Translations under genes and position numbers: made by a program
In this document: positions 1 through 9,101 of the stretch, piece after piece
How the letters are laid out: each line of letters starts with the position of its first letter
How positions within the stretch are numbered: position 1 is the stretch's first letter
Assembly: GCF_036178145.1 (NCBI RefSeq)
Contig: NZ_CP108067.1
Coordinates: 8,261,001-8,325,000 of the forward strand
DNA length: 64,000 nucleotides
Origin: Streptomyces sp. NBC_00273
Lineage (GTDB): Bacteria; Actinomycetota; Actinomycetes; Streptomycetales; Streptomycetaceae
Direction: 5' to 3'
The notes under the pieces: generated by a model
The model's database searches: none
Told to the model about the DNA's origin: nothing
Seen by the model: only the letters and a program-made list of their open reading frames with translations

Positions 1-1046
1 AGCAGCTCCGTGACCTCCTCGTCGGCGAGTTCGACCGCGTCCGGGACGGCCGCGCCTAGCAGGGGGGTGAGCGGGGGCCACAGTCGGGAGGCGCGCCGCA
101 GGGCGCGGAGGGCGTCCAACCGGGCGCTCGGGGGGAAGGCGGTCGCGGCGGCACCGGATCCGGCCCAGACGTCGGCGGCATCGGCGACGAGGGCGGCGTC
201 GGACAGGCTGTGCATCTGCAGGACGGCCCGGAAGCCGGGGCCGGCTTCGGGGCGCTGCACCGCGGCGGGGTCGGGGACCCCGTCGAGGCCCCTGTCGAGG
301 CCCCCGTCGAGTTCGATCCGCAGGGAGATCCGGACTCCGGCGTCATGGCCGGCGGCCACCTCGGCGGCCCATTCGCGCAGCTCGGGGTGGAGCTGCGGCG
401 GGCGGTCGGCGTAGGCGGGGCCACCGGCGGCCGCGGGGGCGGCGGGGGAGCGCGGGAGGGCGTCGGCGACGGCGTCGAGGAAGGCCCGCAGCAGCGGTTC
501 CGGCGAGGGCAGCCGGGGCGGCCCGTCGGCGTTCAGCGGCACGCAACGGGCGGCGGGCGGCATGGCGGCGGCCAGTTGCCGGACCTCGTCGAGGTCGGCG
601 GCCCCCAGCGGCCCGATCCGCCACGCGTCGTGGCCGGCGGGGCTCAGCCCGGGCAGGAGCTGCCCGCGCGCGGCGAAGCGCAGGGCGAGCAGCGCGGCGG
701 CGCCCCAGAACGCCGTGGCGGAGTCGCTGGTTCCGTCGGGCGGGTCGCCGGGCCCCGCCTCGGCTGCCGCGGACCGGGCGCGCGTGAGCAGGGGCAGGGC
801 TTCGTCCACGGACAGGACGCGCGCGACCACGGTGGCCCGGCGGAGGTCGGGGGTGATGACCGCGAGCTCCTCCGAGCCGCCGTCGCGGGATGGGGCATCG
901 GCATCGGCATCGGCGTCGACCCCGGCAGGGGCGGCAGGCGACGCGCCGTCGGTCCGCCAGAGGGCGATCCGGCCGCCGCGCGGCGGGTCGGCGGGAAGGA
1001 AGGCGGCGGAGTGGTGGTGGATGAGGTCGGAGATCTCGAAGAGCAC
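1..1046 (-). CDS. SNF2-type DEAD/DEAH helicase, N-terminal part (runs off left edge)
   Basis: About 348 N-terminal residues are visible; the ATPase core lies beyond the window. The reading (ISDLIHHHSAAFLPADPPRG near the start, then FWGAAALLALRFAARGQLLP, then AAEVAAGHDAGVRISLR) matches my recollection of the accessory N-terminal region of large Streptomyces SNF2-like helicases, ATP-dependent nucleic-acid translocases of about 950 residues, often encoded beside a SWIM zinc-finger protein. No Walker motif can be checked here. I chose the GTG at 1046 because a GAGGAA ribosome-binding site lies just upstream; an in-frame GTG at 1139 is the alternative. A run of Asp-Ala repeats about 45 residues in is a low-complexity linker. 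The family call rests on remembered family sequence, not on catalytic motifs. Confidence 0.7.
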   Translation of the reverse strand, partial: MLFEISDLIHHHSAAFLPADPPRGGRIALWRTDGASPAAPAGVDADADADAPSRDGGSEELAVITPDLRRATVVARVLSVDEALPLLTRARSAAAEAGPGDPPDGTSDSATAFWGAAALLALRFAARGQLLPGLSPAGHDAWRIGPLGAADLDEVRQLAAAMPPAARCVPLNADGPPRLPSPEPLLRAFLDAVADALPRSPAAPAAAGGPAYADRPPQLHPELREWAAEVAAGHDAGVRISLRIELDGGLDRGLDGVPDPAAVQRPEAGPGFRAVLQMHSLSDAALVADAADVWAGSGAAATAFPPSARLDALRALRRASRLWPPLTPLLGAAVPDAVELADEEVTEL

Positions 1047-1231
1047 GCATTCCTCAAGTTTGACTACCGGGTACGGGGTGGCCGAGGTTACCCCATCGGG
1101 GGTGTCCGACGACGGGGGTGCGACCTTGACCCGGGTCACTTCTGAGACCGTTCGGGTGTCGGGGAACGCGCGGTCGCGACGGCACGTTGAGCGGGGTAGT
1201 AGTGGTCGACGGCAGGAGGAGGTGTCCGCAG

Positions 1232-1414
1232 ATGTCCACGAGCGGAAAGATCGCGGTTGCCGGAGTCGTGGCAGCCATCGTGCTGTTCTGGACCGTGGGG
1301 TTCTGGGCGGGGCTGCTGGTCCTGATCGGCGTGCCGGTCGCCGCGTACCTCCTGCTGGACTCCTCCCAGCGGCGTCGTCTGCGGGGCATATCCAGGAAGC
1401 AGATCGGCCGCTGA
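1232..1414 (+). CDS. Small single-pass or hairpin membrane protein, 60 aa
   Basis: A 60-residue protein with a very hydrophobic centre (about residues 6-40: VAGVVAAIVLFWTVGFWAG, a short turn, then LLVLIGVPVAAYLLL) and a basic tail (QRRRLRGISRKQIGR). This suggests one or two membrane segments with the C-terminus in the cytoplasm. The ATG at 1232 is preceded by a strong GGAGGAGG ribosome-binding site at 1214-1222, which fixes the start over an upstream in-frame codon at 1187. The gene diverges from the helicase gene to the left. It matches no family I can name and its function is unknown. Confidence 0.7.
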   Translation: MSTSGKIAVAGVVAAIVLFWTVGFWAGLLVLIGVPVAAYLLLDSSQRRRLRGISRKQIGR

Positions 1415-1446
1415 GCGCGGCCGCCGCGCGCTGATCCGGCAGGGCG

Positions 1447-1477
1447 GCCGGGCTCCGGCTTCGGTGCGGAGCCCGGC
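1447..1477. terminator. Hairpin between convergent genes
   Basis: A perfect 11-bp inverted repeat (GCCGGGCTCCG and its complement) with a 9-nt loop lies between the ends of the small membrane protein gene and the convergent polyprenyl-synthetase-like gene. It has no U-tract, as is usual in Streptomyces, and could serve both strands. Confidence 0.6.
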
Positions 1478-1565
1478 GGACACGGCCGCGGGGCGGGAAT
1501 CGGATGCGTACCCGCCCGGTGGCGGTGACGCCCGAAGGGTGCGGCCCGCCCGGGCGGCGGCCGGG

Positions 1566-2564
1566 TCAGGCGGCGCCGCTCACGACGGCCGGGGCGAGGT
1601 CCGCTTCGAGCAGCATCTGGGACGCGTGGTCCACGAGGTGTCGGAGCACCGGCAAGTAGGTCTCGTCGCCGCCCAGTTCGTCCAGGATCCGGTACCCCTC
1701 GGCGCGGAACGCGTCGATCTCCGCCCGGTACCGGTCGAGAGCAGTGGGCGTCCGCAGCAGTGCCTCCAGTTCCGCTCTGGCCTGATGCGAGCGTCCGGCG
1801 GCGGCGCACAGGCCCAGGACGTGCTCCCGGGAATCGGGCGAGGCGTCCTCGATGACGGAGGCGAGGAGATAGGTGACCGTACCGTTGAGCAGGTCCTCGT
1901 TGCGGCCGGACAGGATGTCTTCCTGGTCGTTGAATATTTGCCAAAGGATGCCGAAGACGTAGCCGAATTCACGCCACAGCTCCACCCTCTCGGCCGTTGT
2001 TCCGGAGAATATCGCGGCCATTGCCGTGATCATTCCGAAGGGCGCACCCGATTTGCCGCGGTACGTCTCGACCACCGATTTCCGCGAGGCGGTGCAGATG
2101 TCCCCGCGCATGTCGTCGATCTGGCCGTCGACGCCGATGATCCAGCCGTTCAGGATCTCGGTTATCAGCGCGCTGCGCGACGACTCCGGGAGGTCCTGCG
2201 AGAGGAGGATCTGGATGGGGAGCGAGTTCCCCGTGATGACGGATGCGAGCAGCGCTTCGTTCTCGGTGAGCTCGCCGGAGATGGAGGCGCCGTTGGCGTC
2301 CGCCAGGTCGTCGAGATAGCAGGCCGAGGTCCACCACAGCAGGTGGACGGCGGACAGTGGAATGGCCGGCCTCGGATTGCCGGTCTCTATGGCGTGCGTG
2401 AGGAGCGGCAGCACCGAGAGGGGATGTCTCAGTTTGCGGTGCTCCAAGAGCTTGGCCACTGAGTTCCTGGTCGTGCTCGCCAGTGGGCCGAGCCGCTCCA
2501 GCGCGGTGTCGATCTCCGCGTCGATGTCCTGCGAGACTTCCCGGTGCAGGTCCAGGTAGGACAT
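1566..2564 (-). CDS. Polyprenyl-synthetase-like class I isoprenoid enzyme, atypical
   Basis: A 332-residue, mostly helical protein. Residues 85-89 (DDLAD, in ACYLDDLADANG) match the first Asp-rich Mg-diphosphate motif of trans-polyprenyl synthases. The second motif, normally DDxxD, appears as NDQED, and the usual GK...K basic stretch after it is missing (GRNEDLLNGTVTYLL instead). The fold should therefore bind an allylic diphosphate, but chain-elongation activity is not assured; ComQ-like prenyltransferases and other divergent members are alternatives. It stands alone, with no terpene cyclase or other isoprenoid gene nearby. Codon use is less GC3-rich than in its neighbours (many ATT, AAT, TTT and GAA codons in the middle), which hints at later acquisition. 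The start ATG at 2564 lacks a strong ribosome-binding site, so the N-terminus is less certain. Confidence 0.7.
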   Translation of the reverse strand: MSYLDLHREVSQDIDAEIDTALERLGPLASTTRNSVAKLLEHRKLRHPLSVLPLLTHAIETGNPRPAIPLSAVHLLWWTSACYLDDLADANGASISGELTENEALLASVITGNSLPIQILLSQDLPESSRSALITEILNGWIIGVDGQIDDMRGDICTASRKSVVETYRGKSGAPFGMITAMAAIFSGTTAERVELWREFGYVFGILWQIFNDQEDILSGRNEDLLNGTVTYLLASVIEDASPDSREHVLGLCAAAGRSHQARAELEALLRTPTALDRYRAEIDAFRAEGYRILDELGGDETYLPVLRHLVDHASQMLLEADLAPAVVSGAA

Positions 2565-2832
2565 GGAATTCAAGAATGGCCTCCGTCGTGGAATGGGCCG
2601 CAGGCGCGAGGTACGCGCCTTTGAGCCGCTTGACTGGCCGATTCGATCATTCCGGAGGAGGGGGATCCAGAGCGATTTCCGGCCCCTGTGGCCGGTTCTT
2701 TTCGGTCGCGACGGGCGGTGACGGTCCTCGCCCGGAGGTCGGCCGCCGACGGACCGCCCGGTATGGGCCGTACACCGGGCTGCCGCTCCCGCTCCCGCTG
2801 CCGTCACCGCCGTTGCCCGCTCCGGCTCGTGT

Positions 2833-3621
2833 TCACGACGGGCGGACCGCGATGCGGTCGAGCGCCGTCAGCAGGTCCGGCAGGTCCAACTGGTTCGCGT
2901 CCCCTTCGTGGGGGACCGTGAGCACCTCGCTCGGCTCCTCGTCCAGCAGGACGAAGGCCGCCTCGCCGGTACGTGCCACGAGCGACCAGCCGGGCCCGTC
3001 CACCCGCAGCGTCCGAGCCCCCTCGCCGGCGAACGAGGACCGCACCCGGCCGGGCGGTGGTGGGGTCTTCGTGTACGCCACCGCCTCCTCCAGTGCCCGT
3101 GCGAGCCCGGGATGTGCGGCGGCAGCCGCCCCGCCGTCCGTGGCCACGCGCTCCCGCCAGTCCGTCCACTCCCGCGCGATCTGGTCCGCGCCCATCCGTC
3201 GCTGCACCGGACCCCATGCGTCCGCCGAGGGCGGGGCGAGCGGGACCCGTCCCGTACCGTCCGCTCCTTGCTCGGGATCGTGCGGCTCCGGGATTCCCGA
3301 CGCGGCCACCGACAGCTCCAGCGGCCAGCCCGCCAGCGAGACCACGATCGTCCGCTCGTCGGGGGACAGGTCGTACTCCATCCCGCAGTCCCAGGAGGCG
3401 ATGGCCGTTGCGACGAGCGAGACGTCGTCCACGACGACCGTCCAGCGCGCGCCCTCCTCGTCCTGGCCGAGCACCAGCCCGTACCCCTCCCCGTTCGGCG
3501 CCACGCCCAGCAGGGAGCAGGCCTCGGGGAAGTCGTCGCCCAGGATGCTGGGGAACTGTGCCGGGGTCAGCAGCACAGCGGTCAGCACGTACAGCGAGCC
3601 GCCACCCTCGTCGTCGGACAC
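2833..3621 (-). CDS. Hypothetical protein, acidic, about 262 aa
   Basis: The GTG start at 3621 follows a clear GGAGG ribosome-binding site. The product is soluble, acidic and Trp-containing, with no signal peptide or membrane segment. The N-terminal half (YVLTAVLLTPAQFPSILGDD; WTVVVDDVSLVATAIASWDC) and the C-terminal half (RTLRVDGPGWSLVARTGEAA; LDLPDLLTALDRIAVRPS) look like two alpha/beta modules joined by a Pro/Ala-rich linker. I do not recognise a family. It diverges from the oxygenase gene at 3757, and the 135-bp gap between them presumably holds both promoters. Confidence 0.65.
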   Translation of the reverse strand: MSDDEGGGSLYVLTAVLLTPAQFPSILGDDFPEACSLLGVAPNGEGYGLVLGQDEEGARWTVVVDDVSLVATAIASWDCGMEYDLSPDERTIVVSLAGWPLELSVAASGIPEPHDPEQGADGTGRVPLAPPSADAWGPVQRRMGADQIAREWTDWRERVATDGGAAAAAHPGLARALEEAVAYTKTPPPPGRVRSSFAGEGARTLRVDGPGWSLVARTGEAAFVLLDEEPSEVLTVPHEGDANQLDLPDLLTALDRIAVRPS

Positions 3622-3756
3622 CTGGCCTCCTGGTAGCTCTCTCGTCGGCGCACCTTAACCAGCGGGTAACCCGCCCGTCGAGAGCTTGCGGGACACGATT
3701 TCCAAGGCTGCTACCTGCACGTAGAGTTGGGAACCCGCAACAGAAAGGGACACCCG

Positions 3757-4671
3757 GTGCAGCGTTACGATCGGCTGAGGGAGATCCTCCGTCTCGATCC
3801 CGACAAGGATTTCCTCGCCATCTACCGGCTCACCGCCACCTATGAGTTCCCCTGGGACTTCACCCGCGCCCTGGAACTCGCCCTGTTCCGGACATATGCC
3901 GTCCCGAGCATCGGTGGCCTGCTGGCCGAGACGGCCGAGTTCACCGACCGGACCCAGAAGCGCTACGACGACACCGCACTGCTCCTGGACGCGGTCGTCG
4001 AGCACGGCTTCGAGAGCGACACCGCGCGCACCGCCATCCGCCGTGTCAACCAGATGCACCGCAGCTACGACATCTCCAACGAGGACATGCGGTACGTCCT
4101 GTGCACCTTCGTGGTGATTCCGGCGCGCTGGCTGGACGCCTACGGCTGGCGTCCGCTGACCCACCACGAGCGCCGGGCCTGCGCGAACTATTACGCCACC
4201 CTCGGCCGCCATCTGGGCATCACGGACATCCCGGGCTCCTACGAGGAGTTCGAAACCACCCTCGACGCCTACGAAGAGGCCCATTTCGGTTGGGACGAAG
4301 GTGCCCGCAAGGTCGCCGACTCCACCCTCGACCTCATGGCCTCCTGGTACCCGGCGCCGGTCGCCCCCGCCGTGCGGCGCGCGAGCTTCGCCCTCCTGGA
4401 CGACTCGCTGTTGGACGCCTTCCGGTACGAGACCCCGCGCGCCCCGGTCCGGCGCCTCGTCCAGGGCGCCCTGTGGCTGCGCGGCCGCGCAGTACGGCTC
4501 CTGCCCCCGCGTCGAGCCCCCCACTACGCCCGCCAGAACCCGGAGATCAAGAGCTATCCGGACGGCTACGACGTGGGTGAGCTCGGCACGTTCCCCGTGC
4601 CCGGCTCGGGCGGCTGCCCCGTTCCGCATCCCCGCCGGCCCGCCGGAGCCGAGGCCCAGCCTCCGGCCTGA
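3757..4671 (+). CDS. MpaB/latex-clearing-type oxygenase family protein (DUF2236)
   Basis: A 304-residue protein beginning QRYDRLREILRLDPDKDF. The segment IRRVNQMHRSYDISNEDMRYV, followed by a hydrophobic stretch and RWLDAYGWRPLTHHERR, is the histidine-containing core of the DUF2236 (MpaB/B' and rubber oxygenase-like) family. Its characterised members are b-type haem oxygenases that cleave or oxidise hydrophobic substrates; the substrate here is unknown. I chose GTG 3757 because a GAAAGGGA ribosome-binding site lies at the right distance, which rejects the in-frame codon 30 bases upstream. The C-terminal tail is Pro/Arg-rich and probably disordered. The gene is convergent with the methyltransferase gene that follows. 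Confidence 0.75.
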   Translation: MQRYDRLREILRLDPDKDFLAIYRLTATYEFPWDFTRALELALFRTYAVPSIGGLLAETAEFTDRTQKRYDDTALLLDAVVEHGFESDTARTAIRRVNQMHRSYDISNEDMRYVLCTFVVIPARWLDAYGWRPLTHHERRACANYYATLGRHLGITDIPGSYEEFETTLDAYEEAHFGWDEGARKVADSTLDLMASWYPAPVAPAVRRASFALLDDSLLDAFRYETPRAPVRRLVQGALWLRGRAVRLLPPRRAPHYARQNPEIKSYPDGYDVGELGTFPVPGSGGCPVPHPRRPAGAEAQPPA

Positions 4672-4721
4672 TCCCGGGCACCTCCGCGGACCCCGGGCGC
4701 GCGGTCGACGTACGAACGTCT

Positions 4722-5321
4722 TCAGGGGCGCCGTACGGCCAGCACCAGGAAACGGTCGTCGTCATCGGCGTACGAGACCATGTTCCAGCCCGAACCGGTC
4801 AGCAGCGGGCCGAGGTTGTGCTCGGCCCGCATGTCCTCCGGGGTCAGCTCGCGGCCGTGACGCGCGGCGAGGGCCGCTCGCCCGATCGGGTGGAAGAGTG
4901 CGAGCCCGCCACCGGGACGGACCACCCGGGCGAGCTCGCGCAGGTTCGCCCTCGGGTCGGGCAGGTGGGCGATGAGTCCGGCGGCGAACACCGCGTCGAG
5001 CACCTCGTCGCGCAGCGGCAGCCGGGCCACGTCGGCGAGCAGCAGGGCGCCCTCGGCGTCCCGCCCCGCCCGCCGCGCGGCGGCCAACATCTGCGGGGTG
5101 AGGTCCACGCCGAGCACGGTCCCGGACGGTCCGACGGCGGACCGCAGAGCGGTCATGGCCCGTCCGGTGCCGCAGCCCGCGTCGAGCACGCGGTCCCCGG
5201 GCCGCAGTCCGAACTCGGTCACGGCGGTGGTGAACGCGGGCCCGTCCCCGGGAAACTTGCGGTCCCAGTCGGCCGCACGTGCCCCGAAGAACTCCTGCAC
5301 GTGTGTGTGGTCTTCGCTCAT
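4722..5321 (-). CDS. Class I SAM-dependent methyltransferase
   Basis: A 199-residue protein with the Rossmann-fold methyltransferase signature: motif I VLDAGCGTGRA near residue 45, an acidic residue ending strand 2 (VLGVDLTPQML), and a motif II-like stretch VLDAVFAAGLIAHLPDP. The final strand (DDDRFLVLAVRRP) closes the sheet. The length is normal for the UbiE/COQ5-like group. It probably methylates a small molecule in the cytoplasm; the substrate cannot be read from sequence. The ATG at 5321 begins MSEDHTHVQEFF; longer starts upstream would add an Arg-rich tail typical of non-coding GC-rich sequence. Confidence 0.8.
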   Translation of the reverse strand: MSEDHTHVQEFFGARAADWDRKFPGDGPAFTTAVTEFGLRPGDRVLDAGCGTGRAMTALRSAVGPSGTVLGVDLTPQMLAAARRAGRDAEGALLLADVARLPLRDEVLDAVFAAGLIAHLPDPRANLRELARVVRPGGGLALFHPIGRAALAARHGRELTPEDMRAEHNLGPLLTGSGWNMVSYADDDDRFLVLAVRRP

Positions 5322-5497
5322 GCGCCCATGATCCCCCACGGGCGCCGGCCCGCGTGCCCGCGCGCCTGCGGACCGTGCGCAAGCTGGCACGTGGTGTGAT
5401 CGAAGACGAACGTAGCTCTGTCATATTCCAGCAGTTCCAGCTGCTTTCGAAATGCGCCCCCTGTTCGCGCCCTCACCCGGACTAGCGTCCCGTGGCC

Positions 5498-6286
5498 ATG
5501 GGACACCTGGGACATCTGGACCACGCCGCCTACGGGTGGCTGACACCCGCGCTGTCATACGTGATGGCATCGATCGGCGCCGCCCTCGGGCTGCGCTGCA
5601 CCGTCCGGGCTCTCGCCACGACCGGAGCCTCCCGCCGCAACTGGCTCCTCACCGCGGCCTCCGCCATCGGCACCGGCATCTGGACCATGCACTTCGTCGC
5701 GATGCTCGGCTTCGAGGTCACGGGAACCGAGATCCACTACGACGTGCCCCTCACGATCCTCAGCCTGCTCGTCGCCGTGCTGGTCGTCGGCGCCGGAGTC
5801 TTCGCCGTGGGGTACGGCAAGGAGCGCGGCCGGTCCCTCGTACTGGGCGGCCTGACGACCGGACTCGGCGTCGCCAGCATGCACTACCTGGGCATGGCGG
5901 CCCTGCGTCTGCACGGCGACGTCTCCTACGATCCGCTCGCCGTCGCACTCTCCGTCGCCATCGCCGTGATCGCGGCGACCGCCGCCCTGTGGGCCGCGCT
6001 CAACATCAAGGCACCCGTGGCGGTCGCCGTCGCCTCGCTCGTCATGGGCGCCGCCGTCAGCAGCATGCACTACACGGGGATGATGGCCGTCGCCGTCAGC
6101 GTCAGCCCCTCGGACGCGGCCCTGCCCGGCGCCACGGCCATGCAGTTCATCTTCCCGCTCGCCGTCGGGCTGGGCTCCTACCTGTTCATCACCGCAGCCT
6201 TCGTCGCGCTCTCCCCGACGGTCGACGAACGCGCCGCCTCCGCGTCGGCGCGGCACCTGGGGGAGAACACCGCAACCGCCCACTGA
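5498..6286 (+). CDS. MHYT-domain integral membrane sensor protein
   Basis: About 262 residues with seven hydrophobic segments and three MHYT-type motifs (WTMHFVAM, SMHYLGMAA and SMHYTGMMA), the repeated Met-His pairs proposed to bind copper or another metal and to sense small gases or metal at the outer face. In many bacteria the domain is fused to GGDEF/EAL output modules. Here it is alone, with only a short hydrophilic tail after the last helix, so any signalling partner must be separate. Two start codons lie close together (GTG 5492, ATG 5498); there is no strong ribosome-binding site to choose between them. It diverges from the methyltransferase gene. Confidence 0.85.
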   Translation: MGHLGHLDHAAYGWLTPALSYVMASIGAALGLRCTVRALATTGASRRNWLLTAASAIGTGIWTMHFVAMLGFEVTGTEIHYDVPLTILSLLVAVLVVGAGVFAVGYGKERGRSLVLGGLTTGLGVASMHYLGMAALRLHGDVSYDPLAVALSVAIAVIAATAALWAALNIKAPVAVAVASLVMGAAVSSMHYTGMMAVAVSVSPSDAALPGATAMQFIFPLAVGLGSYLFITAAFVALSPTVDERAASASARHLGENTATAH

Positions 6287-6388
6287 CCGCGCACCGGAGG
6301 CCCGTGGAGCGGGCCGCCCCCGCGGCACCGCACCGCCGCGTACCGGTCATCACCCCACTGCTGCATCACCCCTCCTCAGCATCACCCG

Positions 6389-6470
6389 ACCCGTCCCACC
6401 ATCCCCGTCCCACCATCCCCGTCCCGCCGCCCCTGTCCCGCCACCCCGTCCCTCCGCTCCACCCGTCCCT
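6389..6470. repeat. Degenerate C-rich tandem repeat, period about 14 bp
   Basis: About six imperfect copies of a unit resembling CCCCGTCCCACCAT lie between the MHYT gene and the conservon. Neighbouring copies differ by one to four bases. The strand asymmetry (almost no G on the plus strand) is unusual even here. It lies upstream of the cvnA ribosome-binding site, so it may fall in the 5' leader or promoter; no open frame uses it convincingly. Confidence 0.5.
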
Positions 6471-6524
6471 TCGCCCCACACCCGCCACACCGCACCCGTA
6501 GGCACCGCCCGGAACGAGGAGCCC

Positions 6525-9101
6525 ATGCGAACACCCCGCAGAAGACCGGAAGCAGCGGCGCCGCGGATGCCCGCGCCCCCGGCACGCGGCCGCCGGGCCC
6601 ACGCCGGGCCACCGGCCGAGGAACCGGCGGAGCTCCGGGGCCAGCGGCCCGACCCGCCCGCCGCGCGCGCGAGCGGATCCCGGCCGCGGTTGCGGCTGCG
6701 CCCCGCCACCGTCCGCGCGAAGATCGTCTCGCTGCTGATGGTCCCGGTCGTCTCGCTCCTCGCCCTCTGGGCCTTCGCCACCGTCAACACCGCCCAGGAC
6801 GTGGCCCGGCTCAGCCGCGTCCACCAGGTCGACACCGAGATACGCACGCCCGTCGCCGCGGCCGTCACCGAACTCCAGGCCGAACGGCGCGCCGCCGTCC
6901 GTCTGCTCGCCGACCCCGCCTCAGACCCGGGCGCCCTGGACCAGCAGGCCCGCCGGACCGACGCCGCCATGCAGCGGTTGCGGCTCGGGGACCAGCACAC
7001 GGTCGCCGACTCCGGCGACTACCGATCCGACATCGTGGTCCGGCTGGAGACGTTCGTAGCCGCGGCCGAAGGCTTGGGCGCGTCGCGCAAGGACATCACC
7101 GACCGCCGGGCCACCCCCGAGGCGGCCTACACCATCTACACCCGCGTGGTCGACTCCGCCTTCGCCGTCGGCGGCGCCCTGACCGGCGGGGAGAAGGCCG
7201 AACTCGGCCCCGACGCCCGGGTCCTGCTCGAGTTCTCCCGCGCCGCGGAACTGCTGTCCCGGGAGGACGCGCTGCTCGCCGCTCCCGGCCCGCGCACGGC
7301 CGAAACGCTTCGGCAGCTGACCGGCGCCGTCGAGTCCCGCCGCGCGCTCACCGACGCTGCCGCCCGCGACCTCCCCGCCGACCAGCAGGCCGTCTGGGAG
7401 TCCGCCTCCAAGAGCGCCGCCTACGCCGACCTCACCGGCGCCGAGGACCGGGCGCTGGCCGCGGGCACCTCCAAGGAGAGCCGCGGGGTGCCCGCCGGAT
7501 GGGAGGCCGCCCACAACGCCATCGCCTCCTCGATGAGGGAGGTCGAGGCGGCCGCACAGGCCGCGGCCGCCGACCGGGCCGACCCGTTCACCGAAGGGGC
7601 GCTGACCCCGGCCGGGGCCGCCGTGCTGCTGGGCCTGGCGGCCGTCGCCGCCTCCCTCGTCATCTCGGTCCGGATCGGCCGGGCGCTGGTCGTCGAACTC
7701 GTCTCGCTGCGCAACACCGCCCTGGAGATCGCCCACCGCAAACTCCCGCAAGCGATGGAACGGTTGCGCGCCGGCCAGGAGATCGACGTCGCCGCCGAGA
7801 CCCCGCCCGGGCCGCCGGCCGAGGACGAGATCACCCAGGTCGGCGAGGCGCTCGGCACCGTCCACCGGGCCGCGCTCAGCGCCGCCGTCGAACGGGCGGA
7901 ACTCGCCGACGGGATCTCCGGCGTCTTCGTCAACCTCGCCCGCCGCAGCCAGGTCCTCGTACACAGGCAGCTCACCCTGCTCGACTCGATGGAGCGGCGC
8001 GCCGACGACCCGAACGAACTCGGTGACCTTTTCCGCCTCGATCACCTGACCACCCGGATGCGCCGGCACGCGGAAAGCCTGATCATCCTCTCGGGTGCCG
8101 CCCCGGGCCGGGCCTGGCGGATGCCGGTCCCCCTCACGAACGTCGTGCGGGCCGCCGTCTCCGAGATCGAGGACTATCCGCGGATCGAGGTCCGGCAGCT
8201 CGCGGAAGCCGCCGTCGTCGGGGGCGCCGTCGCCGACCTCACCCACCTGCTCGCCGAACTCATCGAGAACGCGGCCCAGTTCTCCCCGCCGCACACCAAG
8301 GTCCGGGTCAGCGGCGAGCCCGTCGGTACGGGCTACGTCCTGGAGGTCGAGGACCGCGGACTCGGCATGGGCCCCGAATCCCTCGGCGACGCAAACCGCC
8401 GCATCGAGCAGTCCGAGTCCCTCGATCTCTTCGACAGCGACCGGCTCGGGCTCTTCGTGGTCAGTCGCCTCTCGGCCCGCCACGGAGTGAAGGTGCACCT
8501 GCGCACGTCGCCCTACGGCGGCACCACGGCGGTGGTGCTCCTGCCGAACTCCATGCTCCAGGGCGCGATCACGGCAGGAGCCCCCGCCGGCGCCGCTACC
8601 GCTGCAGCCCCCGCGTCCGCCCACGGCTCGGCCCCGGAATCCGGCCCGGCGCCCCGCCCGGAGCCACCGTCCCCCTCCCCCTCCCCGGTACCGAAGGCGG
8701 TCGCGGGGGCCGAACAGCCACCCGCCATGACCGTGGTACGGGAGGACGCGCAGTCCCCGGCTGCGGCCCCGGCACCGGACCCCGTACGCGAGGAGCCGCG
8801 CCCGGCCCCGGTGGCTTCGCTCCGGCCGCGCGCCCCCGGCGGCGCGGACGCCCGTACCCAGGCGGCCGCGGCCCCTGCGGCCTCGGTGACGGAGCTGCCG
8901 CGCCGGGTGCGCCAGGCCAGTCTCGTCCCGCAGCTTCGGGAGGCCCCCGCCCCGAAGGCCCCGGCCGCATCACGCCTGCCCGAGGAGCCGACGGGCCGCA
9001 GCCCGGAGCAGGCCCGGGACCGGATGGCGGCCTACCGGGCCGGCTGGGTCCGCGGCGCCCAGGAGAACTCCCCTCACGCAGGCAGCGAAGGAGAAGTGTG
9101 A
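6525..9101 (+). CDS. cvnA: Conservon sensor histidine kinase-like protein (CvnA type)
   Basis: An 858-residue membrane protein and the first gene of a four-gene conservon. After a Pro/Arg-rich start, one membrane segment (about residues 65-90) leads into a nitrate/nitrite-sensing-like extracytoplasmic helical region (about 95-350), then a second membrane segment (VLLGLAAVAASLVISVRIG), a HAMP-like linker and a GHKL ATPase domain: N-box LIENAAQFSPPHTKVRV, G1-type DRGLGMG, then GLFVVSRLSARHGVKV. The last 200 residues are Pro/Ala-rich and disordered. No canonical phospho-accepting H-box is obvious (ARRSQVLVHRQLTLLDSME is the candidate region). CvnA proteins work with the next three products as a membrane-associated G-protein-like complex that affects development and antibiotic production in Streptomyces. 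The ATG at 6525 follows GAGGAG. Confidence 0.9.
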   Translation: MRTPRRRPEAAAPRMPAPPARGRRAHAGPPAEEPAELRGQRPDPPAARASGSRPRLRLRPATVRAKIVSLLMVPVVSLLALWAFATVNTAQDVARLSRVHQVDTEIRTPVAAAVTELQAERRAAVRLLADPASDPGALDQQARRTDAAMQRLRLGDQHTVADSGDYRSDIVVRLETFVAAAEGLGASRKDITDRRATPEAAYTIYTRVVDSAFAVGGALTGGEKAELGPDARVLLEFSRAAELLSREDALLAAPGPRTAETLRQLTGAVESRRALTDAAARDLPADQQAVWESASKSAAYADLTGAEDRALAAGTSKESRGVPAGWEAAHNAIASSMREVEAAAQAAAADRADPFTEGALTPAGAAVLLGLAAVAASLVISVRIGRALVVELVSLRNTALEIAHRKLPQAMERLRAGQEIDVAAETPPGPPAEDEITQVGEALGTVHRAALSAAVERAELADGISGVFVNLARRSQVLVHRQLTLLDSMERRADDPNELGDLFRLDHLTTRMRRHAESLIILSGAAPGRAWRMPVPLTNVVRAAVSEIEDYPRIEVRQLAEAAVVGGAVADLTHLLAELIENAAQFSPPHTKVRVSGEPVGTGYVLEVEDRGLGMGPESLGDANRRIEQSESLDLFDSDRLGLFVVSRLSARHGVKVHLRTSPYGGTTAVVLLPNSMLQGAITAGAPAGAATAAAPASAHGSAPESGPAPRPEPPSPSPSPVPKAVAGAEQPPAMTVVREDAQSPAAAPAPDPVREEPRPAPVASLRPRAPGGADARTQAAAAPAASVTELPRRVRQASLVPQLREAPAPKAPAASRLPEEPTGRSPEQARDRMAAYRAGWVRGAQENSPHAGSEGEV

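Noticed and set aside
210..1145. Plus-strand frame opposite the SNF2-type helicase
   Set aside because: Repetitive Gly/Arg-rich translation; the minus-strand frame has conserved protein features and a ribosome-binding site.
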